A stretch of DNA of 64,000 nucleotides from Alphaproteobacteria bacterium (GCA_020632885.1 JACKEQ010000004.1:465277-529276), one strand, 5' to 3'; numbered from the stretch's first letter, positions 36,001-44,731 are shown. The notes: generated from the sequence alone by a model not told the origin. Translations and numbers: made by a program.

Positions 36001-36623
36001 GCGCCCTCACGACCGAGGAGAGCCCCGACCGCATGCAGGTGCTGGCCGCCCTCACCCGCCTCCGTCAGGTCGCGTGTGCCGACCGCCTCGTGGACCCCGA
36101 GGCCCCCGAGGAGTCCACCAAGATCCTCCGCCTGGTCGAGCTGGTGGAGGAGGTCGTGGAGAACGGGGGCGCCATGCTCGTGTTCTCGCAGTTCACGAGC
36201 CTGCTGGACCTCGCGGAGGCCGCCCTCGACCGCCGCGGGGTGCGCACGGTGCGGCTGGACGGCAGCACCCCGCTCGGGGCCCGGCAGGAGGCCGTGGACC
36301 GGTTCCAGGCCCGCGGTGCCGATGTCTTCCTGATCTCGCTGAAGGCGGGCGGCACCGGGCTGAACCTGACGGCGGCGACGACGGTGGTGCACCTGGATCC
36401 CTGGTGGAACCCGGCCGCCGAGGACCAGGCGTCGGACCGCGCCCACCGCATCGGGCAGACCCAGAAGGTCCAGGTGGTGCGGCTGGTCTCCGCCGGGACC
36501 GTCGAGGAGCGTGTGCTCGACCTGCACACCGAGAAGCGCGCCCTGGCCGCGACCCTGTTCGAGGGCACGACCGGCACGCTGGACCTCACGTCGTCCGATC
36601 TGATCGGGCTGCTGGGGGCCTGA
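33042..36623 (+). CDS. SNF2/SWI2-family helicase with SWIM zinc finger
   Basis: A 1193-aa DNA translocase-like ATPase. The N-terminal SWIM finger (C58, C60, C66, H68 in CTCIYGERCEHVAALLAAW) suggests DNA or protein binding. A long middle region is unassigned. The ATPase starts near residue 745 with LRDYQLAGVTWLRRL; Walker A is DEMGLGKT (about 770-778), the DEAQ box is FDEAQALKNP (about 862), then LSGTPVENDLLELWSLM. The second lobe has VFSQFT, RLDGSTPLGARQEAVDRFQ, SLKAGGTGLNLTAA and DRAHRIGQTQKVQVVRLV. GTG is used as start without a ribosome site. Bacterial members act in chromatin-like or repair roles. Confidence 0.92.
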   Translation: MPARLTEIDLNRHVGARFAKRARLQRVDDPAVDGVVLTGRVGPYQVQAELADRLTSRCTCIYGERCEHVAALLAAWIDDADGFERLTTELALPESPHLLRAWLASNDPALLAEDMHAFLDHGRWMSPRHPLWSLGRGDLDTALDALELAVEQGKMDAREALEPLFARVTSTVRMRMRKREAVQRASAWRDDPPPEPALRPLWEAARAALADLDLARFPPGSFGRAQVLPDHELRFALQSLPYHPVTRPIAEGLLESLDTFLRRDVAGVVLDSVVGHHQPDVREEVLAVLKVPLWQRALEQLDRALALEGPRSAQEIGWRVETLGPFVSDATLVGLTPYKRRDGFRTKKLAGFEPRDLPLAADRAAHAAQKAGSPLPFVLEHLVDHPRLVDEDGLALRLKRSELEVAVRVEDGYALQLVLAGRTLSLDALPGLRPEAGQAAIRLGPVVHLVTVGPVLEGVIKMMGRYGDRFPAAARGPLLERLGLMDRSVPLRLDGSLRGRPLEPDNRPVLLLEPLPEGALRVLVRLEPLPGGPRVVPGHGPSELSVTIDGERRFVERSPSSEPSRVRDALVGLPLPELVDWEGTHELPEDALDLVWALRDNPAVRTLWPKRRLLVRGEGTASQVRASASRRRDWFGVEGELRAEQSVVPLKDLLSAIRAGQRFVELADGSWLRLADGLRKALRDASGLATDEDEPRLPPLAAARAMLALEEAGGDTFVPDELTDLADRIRAADDLEPVTPPGLQATLRDYQLAGVTWLRRLATWAPGAVLADEMGLGKTLQALALILERGGLSLVVAPASVNLNWAREAARFTPGLKVALYRGSDREALLADPPDILITSYELLIRDLDRLATVRLSTVVFDEAQALKNPRTKRARAGRALDVGFALALSGTPVENDLLELWSLMRVVVPGLLGPKEHFHERFGKKLMRAESMGGGALGGLIRPFLLRRTKREVAPELPERTETVEWIELSSRERVAYDRLRLSAVSALTTEESPDRMQVLAALTRLRQVACADRLVDPEAPEESTKILRLVELVEEVVENGGAMLVFSQFTSLLDLAEAALDRRGVRTVRLDGSTPLGARQEAVDRFQARGADVFLISLKAGGTGLNLTAATTVVHLDPWWNPAAEDQASDRAHRIGQTQKVQVVRLVSAGTVEERVLDLHTEKRALAATLFEGTTGTLDLTSSDLIGLLGA

Positions 36624-37709
36624 CTACCGGCAGATGACGTCGGACCCGACCCCGGAGCACTTGAAGTCGTGGGAGCCCTGGAAGTTGAACTTCCGCTTGC
36701 TCCCCGACCCCACGAGCACCATGTGGCACCCGCCCGCCGGCACGTTCGCGATGGTGGCGCGGTTGCCGCCGTTGAACATGCCGCGCTCGCTGAAGCTGGC
36801 GTCCGGGCAGTTCACCTGGAACGACGTGGCGAACACGCCCGCAGGCAGGGTCACGGACACCGGGCCCGGGGCCCCGGAGGCCTCGGGAGGCGGCGGTGCG
36901 GCGGCGGGGGCCGGCTTGGGACCGGAGGCCGGCCTCGGGGCGGAGGGCTCCTTCGAGCCGCCGCGGTTCCGCTTGGTGGGCCGCGAGGGCTCGGGCTCGG
37001 GCGCCCTGTTGGAGGCGGTGTCGATCGGCGTGGTGGGCGCAGCCATCACGACCTGCTGCTTGATCTCGGGCACCGGCTCGGGCTGGTTGGAGGCCACGAA
37101 GGCCACGAGCACGACGACGAAGGTGGCGACGATCGACGCGCAGACCATCAGCACCAGGCCCATGATGACCATGTAGACGCGCGTGGACGTGGCGCGCTCC
37201 TCCATGGGCATCATCATCCCGGGCTGGCCCATCATGGGCCCGTTCACCATCGGGCCCATCGGCATGCCACCCATCGGCATGCCGCCCATCGGCATCCCGC
37301 CCATCGGCATGCCACCGGGCATCCCCGCCACGGGGCCCTGGATCCCCATGGGGGCGGACGGCGGGCCCATCATCGGCGGGGCCATCGGCGACTGCACGCC
37401 GACTTCACCGCCCACGCTGCGACCGGGCCGCGAGAAGGACCCGGAACCCATGTCCTTCCCGTCGTCGTACGTGTTCTCGCTCTGCCCGTTGAGCGGGACC
37501 ATCTTCAGGTGCTTCTGCGAGGACGCCGGCCGCGACGGCGCGGGCGAGAGCACGAGCTCGTTGGGGTCCGCCGATCCGTTCCCCGAAGCCACCTGGGGCT
37601 TCGGTGGTGCCTTGGGCGCGGGGCGGCTCTTGGCGGTGGGACGGGCCTTGCCGGATCCGGGACGCGGGCGCGCGGCGTCGGGGCGGGGCGGGCTGTCGGG
37701 TCGGGCCAT
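36624..37709 (-). CDS. Met/Pro/Gly-repeat membrane protein downstream of kinase
   Basis: A 361-aa protein. The N-terminus is Pro/Ala/Lys-rich and disordered, then a GMPMG-type repeat (four PMGGM units), one membrane segment (VYMVIMGLVLMVCASIVATFVVVLVAF), a Pro-rich linker, and an extracytoplasmic C-terminal domain (VSVTLPAGVFATSFQVNCPDASFSERG ... GSHDFKCSGVGSDVICR) with four Cys. As the sequence stands it is in frame with the upstream kinase and no stop separates them. The ATG at 37709 has AGGAG six bases upstream, and the kinase's probable stop was lost by a one-base deletion, so it is called separately. Confidence 0.65.
   Translation of the reverse strand: MARPDSPPRPDAARPRPGSGKARPTAKSRPAPKAPPKPQVASGNGSADPNELVLSPAPSRPASSQKHLKMVPLNGQSENTYDDGKDMGSGSFSRPGRSVGGEVGVQSPMAPPMMGPPSAPMGIQGPVAGMPGGMPMGGMPMGGMPMGGMPMGPMVNGPMMGQPGMMMPMEERATSTRVYMVIMGLVLMVCASIVATFVVVLVAFVASNQPEPVPEIKQQVVMAAPTTPIDTASNRAPEPEPSRPTKRNRGGSKEPSAPRPASGPKPAPAAAPPPPEASGAPGPVSVTLPAGVFATSFQVNCPDASFSERGMFNGGNRATIANVPAGGCHMVLVGSGSKRKFNFQGSHDFKCSGVGSDVICR
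37261..37320. repeat. 15-bp tandem repeat coding for PMGGM units
   Basis: Four exact-length 15-base units (ggcatgccRcccatc type) run end to end, differing at one to four bases. On the minus strand they encode the PMGGM repeats of the membrane protein. Further degenerate units lie just before (ggcccatc steps from 37225). Confidence 0.85.
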
Positions 37710-37809
37710 CGAGGTCTCCTGCACCGTCATTGTCGCAGAATCGGAGGCCGCCTGCAGCACCGGTACCGCTGGCGGGCGACGAACCCCGAACGCACCGGGG
37801 CTCCCGGGC

Positions 37810-39602
37810 TTACAGCAGGGGACGTCCTCGGGCATCTCGTTGCGGAAGCCGGCCGGGAGCCACACGATGAGCACGTTGATGAACAGCACGAGGTTCGCCA
37901 GGTTCATCCAGAGCAGCGTGGTGCCCTCCATGGCCATCGCCAGGTAGTAGGCCACCAGGAAACCCAGGGCGGAGGGGGCCATCCGGTACTCCGCGAGGAG
38001 CGTCGCCACGGTGGCGATCACGCAGTAGACGAAGAGCTCCAGGGTGCCCGCGAGCTGGCTGTCCATGCCCGCCAGCCAGCAGCCGATGTGCATGAGCACC
38101 ACCATGCCGGGCCCCATCGCCATGCCCACCACGAGCACCCGCGAGAGCCTCGAGCGGACCAGGCGGCGATTCAGCAGCACGAACATCACCATCGTGCAGG
38201 TGAAGGTGGTGCCCGCGATGCCGATCTCGCGCAGGTAGCCCTGGGGGAGCCCGAGCAGCGAGGTCCCGATCGGGGTGGCCACGTAGATCGCGCTGATCGT
38301 GAAGGCGATGAGCGCGCGGGCGCCCCAGGCCGTGCGGGGGTCGTTGGCCTCCTGGATGCGCGACAGGGTGGCCCGGGCCTTCTCGCGCGTCGCGCGCACG
38401 TTCCGGAAGCGCTCGACGAGCTCCGGTGGGGGCTCGTCGAGCATCTCGAGCAGGAGCTCGGCGGCCCGGTCGTCGCCGGCATCGAGCTCGTACCGCGCCA
38501 TCACCTCGATGGCCTCGCGACGGCCGGCGATCGCCAGGTCCGCGTCGGGCCAGGTGCGCAGGGCCTCCTCGAACCCGAAGCGGCACGCGCCGAACAGGTT
38601 GTAGATCTCGGTGCGGGGGGCCTCCGCGCCGATCTTCTCGACGAGGTCCACCAGCTGGAGGGAGGCGCGCTGGGACAGCTCGAGGGCGCCGCGGTTCTCG
38701 AGCCACGTGGTGATGCCCTCGCGGAACGCCTTCACGTCCTGGGGACGCTCGTCGGGGTCGAGGGCCAGGGACCGCCGCAGCAGGTCCGCCATCGGGAGGT
38801 CGGGGTCGATCGGGATGGGCTCGAACGTGCGCCGCAGGACCTCCTCGGCGCTCTTCCCCGTCCGCGGCGTCTTCCCGGTGAGGATGCGGTAGAGGATGCC
38901 GGCCAGGAGGTAGACGTCGGTGGCCGGCGTCACCCGCGAGCCCGGGCGGGCCATCTCGGGGGCCATGTAGGCCGGCGTGCCGAAGGGCTCCGGGAACGTC
39001 TCCACCACCGGCAGGCCGAAGGAGTTGTCGGGACGCATCACCACCGCGATGCCCCAGTCCACCACCCAGACCTCGCCGAAGTCGCCGATCATCACGTTGT
39101 CGGGCTTCAGGTCGAGGTGCAGGATCCCGCGGCTGTGGGCGTACTCCACGGCGTTGCAGACGGTGAGCAGGGTCTGGATGTGCCAGCTCAGCGGGTCGGT
39201 CGTGTTGAACCGCAGCCGCACGACCACCGGACGGTCGATGAGGTTGCTCCACGACACGCCCTCGATGTGCTTCATGACGACGTGGGGCTCGCCGTCGACG
39301 ATGCGGACGTCGTGGATGGGCACGATGTTCGGGTGCTCGAGGGCCCCGGTGAGCCAGGCCTCCTGGACGAGCGCGTCCCGGTCGTCGTCCGGGCTCGCCT
39401 CGTCGGTGTGCTTCACGGCGACGATGCGCCGCAGGGCCGGTTGCCGGCCCTCCGTGACCGTGGCCATCCCGCCACGCCCGAGCACCCGCCCGAGCTCCAG
39501 GGCGTCGGTCTCCTCCTCCACGAGCTCGACGAAGCTCCGGTGCACCGCGACACGCGCGGAGGTCCGGATGGTGGCGCCGATCGGGTCGACGTCGTCGCTC
39601 AA
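37810..39602 (-). CDS. Membrane Ser/Thr protein kinase (probable lost stop by one-base deletion)
   Basis: Kinase domain at about residues 35-310: glycine loop LGRGGMATV (41-49), Lys64 in VAVKH, HLDLKPDN (162-169), DWG (182-184, in place of DFG) and APE (214-216). After a helical region come about six membrane segments (from ALIAFTISAIYV to VLFINVLIVWLPAGF). The TTG start overlaps the stop of the upstream lipoprotein (TTGA). The displayed frame passes CCKPG and fuses to the next protein. Adding one C to the CCCC run near 37817 gives a clean end PEDVPLL-stop at 37810-37812, so the fusion is judged an artefact. Confidence 0.85.
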
Positions 39603-41032
39603 GGGCCGCAGCTCCTGGCTGGCGCGACGTAGTTGTCGACGGACTGCACGCCGAAGGTCCCGTCGGGCCAGTTGACGATGCCCACGTCCCAGACCTCGTT
39701 CTCGACCATCGCGCGCTGCCCCTCCCAGGCCAGCGTACCGTAGGAGAACACCCGCACGGTCGCATTCACGACGTCGTCCGCGTGCTCCTCGAAGTAGTGC
39801 ACGCGCACCTGGTACGCGTCGTTCGACGGCGCGCGCACGTTCATGTTCTCGGGACCGTACCCGCCCTGGTCGTCGAGGTCGAGGCGGGGGTCGTCGTCCG
39901 AGCCGGCGGCTCCCCAGGAGGGTCCGGCGTTGCAGAAGCTCGCGTCGTCGGACCCGCCGAACAGCGCCGCACCGTTCTGCGCGAGGTGCAGATCGAGGTC
40001 CGCCGACGGGGTGTCCCAGATCAGCTCGACGTGCAGATCGTCCGCCGGGACCGCGTCGATCGTGCACCGCGCCGGCGCACTGCGCGTGCCGAGGGTGTTC
40101 TCCACGACGAGCTGCACCTCCCAGGGCCCCGCGAGGTCCGTGAACAGCCGGGCCACCGGGGACGTCGGGTTCAGCAGATCCTCCTGCGATCCGACCGGCC
40201 GGGAGAGGAGGGTCCAGGTGTAGTCGAGCGCCAGCCCGTCGGGGTCGGTGGATCCGGAGCCGTCGAGATCCACCCAGATCGGCGGCTCGCTCGTGGCCGG
40301 GCAGTCGATCACGGCCTCCGGGTACGCGAAGTCTCCCCCACCGTTGCCGAGGAGCACGAGCTCGAGCACGGGCTCGTCGGGGTCGTCGCTCGGGAAGGCG
40401 ATGGTCCCGGCGTCGCCGGCGGGCCCGAAGGGCCGGTACGTGATGACGACGGGCACCTCGGACCGCGGACCCAGCGTGTCGTTCGAGGGGTCCGTGGTGA
40501 GCTCGAAGGCCCCGGAGCCCGCCTGCTGCAGCGTGCCGAGCGTGAGGGGCGCGTCACCGGCGTTCTCGAGGGTCACGAACAGCGAGACGCTGGATCCCAC
40601 GGCGACCTCGCCGAAGTCGAGGGTCTGGGTGTCGAGCGCGATGTCCGGCAGCGGACCGTCCACACCCACACCAGCGAGCGGGACCCGCACCTCCGGGTTG
40701 TCCGCGTCGTTCGAGGTGATCACGAGCTCGGCGGAGTAGGGCAGATAGCTCGTGGGACGGAAGCCGAGATCCAGCGTCAGGGACTGGGAGGGGTCCACCG
40801 TGGCCTCGGAGACCGGGACGTCGAAGGTGCCGTCGCCCTCGATCCGCGCCGTGATCTCCAGGGGCGCGCGCCCGTTGTTGGTGACGAACACGGGGGCCGT
40901 CTCGCGCGCGGGCACGGCGATCTCGCCGAAGTCCACGGTGGTGGGGGCCACGGCCATGCGCGGCAGCAGGTCGACGAGGCCGGTGTCCGGCCTGCAGGCC
41001 GCGAGCACGAGGAGGGCGGTCAGGGCGTTCAT
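39599..41032 (-). CDS. Lipoprotein with two beta-sandwich (ASPM-SPD2-Hydin-like) repeats
   Basis: A 477-aa surface or periplasmic lipoprotein (lipobox LAAC at the start MNALTALLVLAAC). Two tandem domains of the form VDFGEIAVPARE...ITSNDADNPEVRVPLAGVGV and LDFGEVAVGSSVSLFVTLENAG resemble ASH/Hydin repeats. A PKD-like region (DLDGSGSTDPDGLALDYTWTL) follows, then a C-terminal domain DLDLHLAQNGAALFG ... VRVHYFEEHADD common in myxobacterial surface proteins. TATCCT lies seven bases before the ATG without a ribosome site. It is coupled to the kinase by a TTGA overlap, so it could be the kinase's sensor partner. Confidence 0.8.
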   Translation of the reverse strand: MNALTALLVLAACRPDTGLVDLLPRMAVAPTTVDFGEIAVPARETAPVFVTNNGRAPLEITARIEGDGTFDVPVSEATVDPSQSLTLDLGFRPTSYLPYSAELVITSNDADNPEVRVPLAGVGVDGPLPDIALDTQTLDFGEVAVGSSVSLFVTLENAGDAPLTLGTLQQAGSGAFELTTDPSNDTLGPRSEVPVVITYRPFGPAGDAGTIAFPSDDPDEPVLELVLLGNGGGDFAYPEAVIDCPATSEPPIWVDLDGSGSTDPDGLALDYTWTLLSRPVGSQEDLLNPTSPVARLFTDLAGPWEVQLVVENTLGTRSAPARCTIDAVPADDLHVELIWDTPSADLDLHLAQNGAALFGGSDDASFCNAGPSWGAAGSDDDPRLDLDDQGGYGPENMNVRAPSNDAYQVRVHYFEEHADDVVNATVRVFSYGTLAWEGQRAMVENEVWDVGIVNWPDGTFGVQSVDNYVAPARSCGP

Positions 41033-41107
41033 CCCGCAGAGGATACGGTGTGACCGCACCGTTCGCCACTGTCGCCCGACAGGCCGTCCATCGGGCTATC
41101 CTCGGGC
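41033..41107. promoter_or_regulatory. Divergent leaderless-type promoters
   Basis: TATCCT occurs on both strands at mirrored places: minus strand at 41040-41045, seven bases before ATG 41032, and plus strand at 41097-41102, five bases before ATG 41108. Neither start has a ribosome site. The extended arms read GAGGATA and TATCCTC. This fits two leaderless transcripts from one spacer. Confidence 0.55.
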
Positions 41108-42031
41108 ATGCTCCGCACCCTGTCGCTCCTGGTCTCGGGGACGGTCCTGGTGGGTTGCCAGTGCCGTCCGGACCCCTCCGTGCCCACGCCCCCGGAACCC
41201 ACCGAGACGCCCCCGGAGCCCACCGGCGACACCGCGCCCCCGCCGCCCTGCGACGTGCCCGAGTCGGAGCCCAACAACGCCCTCGACGACGCCGACGCGC
41301 TCCCCCTCGAGGCCGACGCGTGCGGGGAGTTCCAGGTGGCCAACGACGGCGACCGCTGGTGGTTCGAGCTCGCGCGGGACGAATGGGTGAGCGTGCGGCT
41401 CGACGCCCGCGAGAACGGGTCGCTCGCGAACCCGATGCTCGTCCTGGCCGGTCCGGGCGTGGTCGCCCAGCGGGTCGACGGCGACGAGACCGCGGACGCC
41501 GAGCTCCACGTGCCCCTCACCCCCGGCGTCTACGACCTGCAGGTCCGCGACCAGGACGGCTCCGGCGACGGCGACGGGCGCTGGTTCTACGACCTGCAGG
41601 CTTCCGTGCAGAAGGCTCCGACGGACTGGGACGCCCTGGAGGTGGAGCCGAACGGCTCGGTGGCCACAGCCAGCCCGCTGCCCCTGGGCACCTCGGCCTT
41701 CGGGCTCCTCGACACGCCCGGCGACGCCGACGTCTTCGCGGTCCCCGTCCCGACCGGACGCCACACGGTGGCCCTCTGGGTGGAGGCCTTCGCGCTGGGG
41801 TCCCCCGCAGACACCGTGCTCCACCTGCTCGACGCGGACGGCGCCTCGCCGGGATGCGGGGCCGACAACCCGGACTGCGCCTACCCACGCGGGGAGATCG
41901 GCTTCGAGTCGGACCCGTGGCTGCTGCGCACGAGCGAGGGCGACGAGACCCTCTGGGTGCGCGTGCGCAACGAGGCGCCCACGCAGGGCTCGCCGGCGCA
42001 CTGGTACGTCGTGCGCGCGGAGGCCCGGTGA
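41108..42031 (+). CDS. Lipoprotein with PPC-type domains
   Basis: A 307-aa lipoprotein (VLVGCQC), with a Pro/Thr linker and then two domains similar to bacterial pre-peptidase C-terminal (PPC) modules: ESEPNNALDDADAL ... DGDRWWFELARDEWVSVRL and VEPNGSVATASPLPLGTSAFGLLDTPGDADVFAVPV. PPC modules bind surface polymers. It shares GTGA with the next lipoprotein and heads a four-gene operon. Confidence 0.8.
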   Translation: MLRTLSLLVSGTVLVGCQCRPDPSVPTPPEPTETPPEPTGDTAPPPPCDVPESEPNNALDDADALPLEADACGEFQVANDGDRWWFELARDEWVSVRLDARENGSLANPMLVLAGPGVVAQRVDGDETADAELHVPLTPGVYDLQVRDQDGSGDGDGRWFYDLQASVQKAPTDWDALEVEPNGSVATASPLPLGTSAFGLLDTPGDADVFAVPVPTGRHTVALWVEAFALGSPADTVLHLLDADGASPGCGADNPDCAYPRGEIGFESDPWLLRTSEGDETLWVRVRNEAPTQGSPAHWYVVRAEAR

Positions 42032-42981
42032 TCGTCCTGCTCCTCGCCTGCCACGACGACCCCGTGCAGCCGCTCCTGGCGACGGGCTGGTTCGACGACA
42101 CGGGGTCGGACGCCGGCTGTGCGCACCTCGTCCAGAGCACCGAGCCCGGCCCGGGTGCGACCGGCTGGTACCACCGCGACCCTCTGCGGGTCCGTACGTC
42201 CACGAGCGCCAGGGGCCGCTACGAGGCCCGGCTGCTCGGCCCCGACGGGCTCCCGGTGCCCACGACCACCGCCTGGACCGACGGCCTCGCGTTCCACGTC
42301 GTGCCCGACGCGCCCCTGGCCCCCGATGCGCCGCACGTGCTCGAGGTCACCGACTGCGAGGAGCGTCGCGAGGTCCCGTTCACCACGTCCGGGCTCGGGC
42401 TGCCGCTCACGGACGGTCCCGCGGGCCTGGTGGACGGTACCTGGGACCTGGACATGCGGAACGCCACCTGGCGCGAGCCCAACGGCGTCGGTCCCCTGCT
42501 CTCGCTGTACTTCGACGCCCCCGTGCTCCTCGGCGTGCGGGCCGCCGACGCGAGCTCCCTGCAGGTCGCCCTCACCATCGGGCTCACTACCACCGACGGC
42601 GCGAGCGTGCAGGACCCCCTGGAGCCCGTCATCCCCTTCCCTCCGACCCCCTTCACGGGAGCGCCGTACTTCGAGGCCTCCGTGGGCCGGGTGTCCCTGA
42701 ACATCGGCGGCGCGCCGGTCCCCGTGAATGCGTTCGCCTTCTCGGGCACCTTCTCGGCCGATGGGCAGCGGATCGGCGGCGGCACGCTGGTGGGGCTCGC
42801 GGACACCCGGTACGCCGGGGTGCTGCTCTCGAGCGACCGTGCCGAGGCCGTGTGCGAGCTCGGCGAGGGTCTCGGGGTGACCTGCGCGGACTGCCCCGAC
42901 GGTGAGCCCTACTGCCTGACCATCGACGTCGTGGACATCGAGGGCACCCGGGTCCCGGGCCTCGTGCTCCAGGAGCGGTGA
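42028..42981 (+). CDS. Hypothetical lipoprotein
   Basis: A 317-aa exported lipoprotein. The GTG start gives VIVLLLACHDD, a minimal signal with a lipobox. The mature part is beta-rich with disulfide-capable Cys (DAGCAHL, VTDCEER, and CELGEGLGVTCADCPDGEPYC near the end). No family was recognised. It overlaps the preceding stop (GTGA), and its own stop overlaps the next gene's start. Confidence 0.65.
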   Translation: MIVLLLACHDDPVQPLLATGWFDDTGSDAGCAHLVQSTEPGPGATGWYHRDPLRVRTSTSARGRYEARLLGPDGLPVPTTTAWTDGLAFHVVPDAPLAPDAPHVLEVTDCEERREVPFTTSGLGLPLTDGPAGLVDGTWDLDMRNATWREPNGVGPLLSLYFDAPVLLGVRAADASSLQVALTIGLTTTDGASVQDPLEPVIPFPPTPFTGAPYFEASVGRVSLNIGGAPVPVNAFAFSGTFSADGQRIGGGTLVGLADTRYAGVLLSSDRAEAVCELGEGLGVTCADCPDGEPYCLTIDVVDIEGTRVPGLVLQER

Positions 42982-43640
42982 TGCAGCACCTCCGGGCGGT
43001 GCTCCTGGCCCTGCACGTCTTCGCCGTCACCGCGATGGCCCTGCCCTCCGCGGGCTCCGGCCTGGACCGGGCCGCGTGGAGCAACCCCACCGTCCAGGAG
43101 GAGTTCGCGGCCTGGTCGGGTCGGCTCGCCAGCGTGGGCATCCCCATGGACCCCGCCCGCCTCCAGGACGTCGCGTACGGGTTCGCGGTGGGCTGGCACC
43201 GCGTGCAGTCCGCCGCCATCGCGCCGTTCGGGCCCTACTACCGCCTCTGCGGCACGGCCCAGAGCTGGCGGATGTTCGTGGCGCCCCACCGCCACCCGGC
43301 CCTCCTGCACGTCGACATCGACCGGGGGGACGGCTGGGAGCCGCTCTACGTGGCCCGCTCGTCCACGGCGACCTGGCGCCGCCGGCAGCTCGACCAGGAC
43401 CGGATGCGCTCGGCGATCTTCCGGTACGGGTGGAAGGCGTGGCAGGGTCGCGGGGGGAGCTACGAGCAGCTCGGCGTGTGGCTGGCGAAGCAGGCGGCCC
43501 ACGACTTCCCGGACGCCATCCGGCTCCGCACGCGCTTCTTCGTGTACCGGACACTACCTCCCGATGCCATCCGCGCGGGCAGGGCCCCGGAGGGCGAGTG
43601 GGAGGCCGAGCGTCTCCACCGGCTGGCGGCCTTCCGTTGA
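42981..43640 (+). CDS. HTTM-partner protein (DUF5819-like)
   Basis: A 219-aa protein with one N-terminal hydrophobic segment (LRAVLLALHVFAVTAMALP) and an extracytoplasmic domain. The block QSWRMFVAPHRHPALLHVDID resembles the W-x-(L/M)-F-x-P pattern of DUF5819-type proteins that sit beside HTTM genes. AGGAG lies five bases before ATG 42981. It overlaps the HTTM gene start (TTGA). Its role is likely as a partner of the membrane carboxylase-like protein; the family name is from memory and tentative. Confidence 0.6.
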   Translation: MQHLRAVLLALHVFAVTAMALPSAGSGLDRAAWSNPTVQEEFAAWSGRLASVGIPMDPARLQDVAYGFAVGWHRVQSAAIAPFGPYYRLCGTAQSWRMFVAPHRHPALLHVDIDRGDGWEPLYVARSSTATWRRRQLDQDRMRSAIFRYGWKAWQGRGGSYEQLGVWLAKQAAHDFPDAIRLRTRFFVYRTLPPDAIRAGRAPEGEWEAERLHRLAAFR

Positions 43641-44584
43641 GGCTCTACCGTCGCTGGGTGGAGGCAACGTCCGCCACCGAGGCCGGCACGTCGCTGGCGC
43701 TCTTCCGCATCGCTCTGGGTCTCTGCGTGCTCTGGACCCTCGGGAGCGTCGTGGGGTCGGATACCGTCGACCTGCTCTGGGTGGACAGCGCCCACGGCGG
43801 GATGAAGCGCCTGTCGGGCACCTGGCTCGTCGACGCGCTCGGGGGCCCCGTGCCGTCCGTCGTGCACGGGCTGGTAGCGGCCGGGATGGTCTGCGGGCTC
43901 GCCCTGGTGGTCGGGATCGGGGGCCGGCTCACGGCGCTGCTCACCCTGGTCGTCGTGCGGGCGGTCACCGGGCTGAACACCGAGGCCGCCGGGAGCTACG
44001 ACCTGTTGCTCGCGAACGCCCTCTGGTTGGCCGTGCTGGGCGACACCACGGCCACCCTGTCGGTCGACGCGCGCCTCCGCACCGGACGGTGGACCAGCGC
44101 GCGTCCCGTCGGGATGTGGGCGCGCTACCTGGTCGCCTTCCAGCTCGTCGTCATGTACGCGTCCACGGGCTGGCAGAAGCTCTCGGCGTACTGGACGCCC
44201 GGGGGCGACTTCTCGGCGCTCTACTGGATCCTGCAGCAGCCGGGATGGCAGCGCATCGACATGACCTGGACCGCGTGGGTCTTCCCGGTCACCCAGCTCG
44301 CCACCGCGGTCACCTGGGTGTGGGAGGTGACCGCACCGGTGCTGCTGCTGGCGGTGTGGGCCCACGACGCGCCGGAGGGCCGCATCCGCAGGGCCCTCGT
44401 GCGCTGGCGGGTCCGCGACGTGTACGTGGTGGTGGGCCTGGTGCTGCACGTCTCGCTGCTCGTGCTGATGAACGTGGGTCCGTTCGGGCCGCTGTCCATG
44501 GCGCTGTACCCGGCCCTCTACGCTCCTGACGCGTTCCACCGGGGCTTCCGACGGATGGTCGCGCGCCGGCCTTCAGGAGCCTGA
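43637..44584 (+). CDS. HTTM-domain (vitamin K-dependent carboxylase-like) membrane protein
   Basis: A 315-aa polytopic protein with a horizontally transferred transmembrane (HTTM) domain, related to the gamma-carboxylase membrane region. The start LALFRIALGLCVLW, then LLLANALWLAVLGDTTATLSVD, ARYLVAFQLVVMYASTGWQKLSAYWTPGGDFSALYWIL and VTAPVLLLAVW follow the family order. The TTG start overlaps the previous stop. It forms a pair with the preceding gene; the reaction is unknown. Confidence 0.8.
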   Translation: MRLYRRWVEATSATEAGTSLALFRIALGLCVLWTLGSVVGSDTVDLLWVDSAHGGMKRLSGTWLVDALGGPVPSVVHGLVAAGMVCGLALVVGIGGRLTALLTLVVVRAVTGLNTEAAGSYDLLLANALWLAVLGDTTATLSVDARLRTGRWTSARPVGMWARYLVAFQLVVMYASTGWQKLSAYWTPGGDFSALYWILQQPGWQRIDMTWTAWVFPVTQLATAVTWVWEVTAPVLLLAVWAHDAPEGRIRRALVRWRVRDVYVVVGLVLHVSLLVLMNVGPFGPLSMALYPALYAPDAFHRGFRRMVARRPSGA

Positions 44585-44731
44585 CGACAGATCGATCGAC
44601 TGCTCAGCCAGGTCCTCGAAGCCCCGCGGATGGGTCCCGCGGAGAGGTTCGCGCCCTGGCGCTCCACCCGACCGCCTCCGCGCGTCATTTCACCACCGCG
44701 TCATCCCGACTGTGAGCAGCGCGGTGCGAGC

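Noticed and set aside
37261..37320. Repeat array as a CRISPR
   Set aside because: The units are 15 bases with no spacers and encode a regular peptide in frame.
36624..39602. A genuine kinase-PMGGM fusion protein
   Set aside because: A one-base loss in CCCC explains the missing stop, and a ribosome site plus ATG lies before the second protein; kept only as a finding to verify.
44590..44600. GATCGATCGA in the spacer before 44761
   Set aside because: A short self-complementary run with no partner or promoter context; likely chance.
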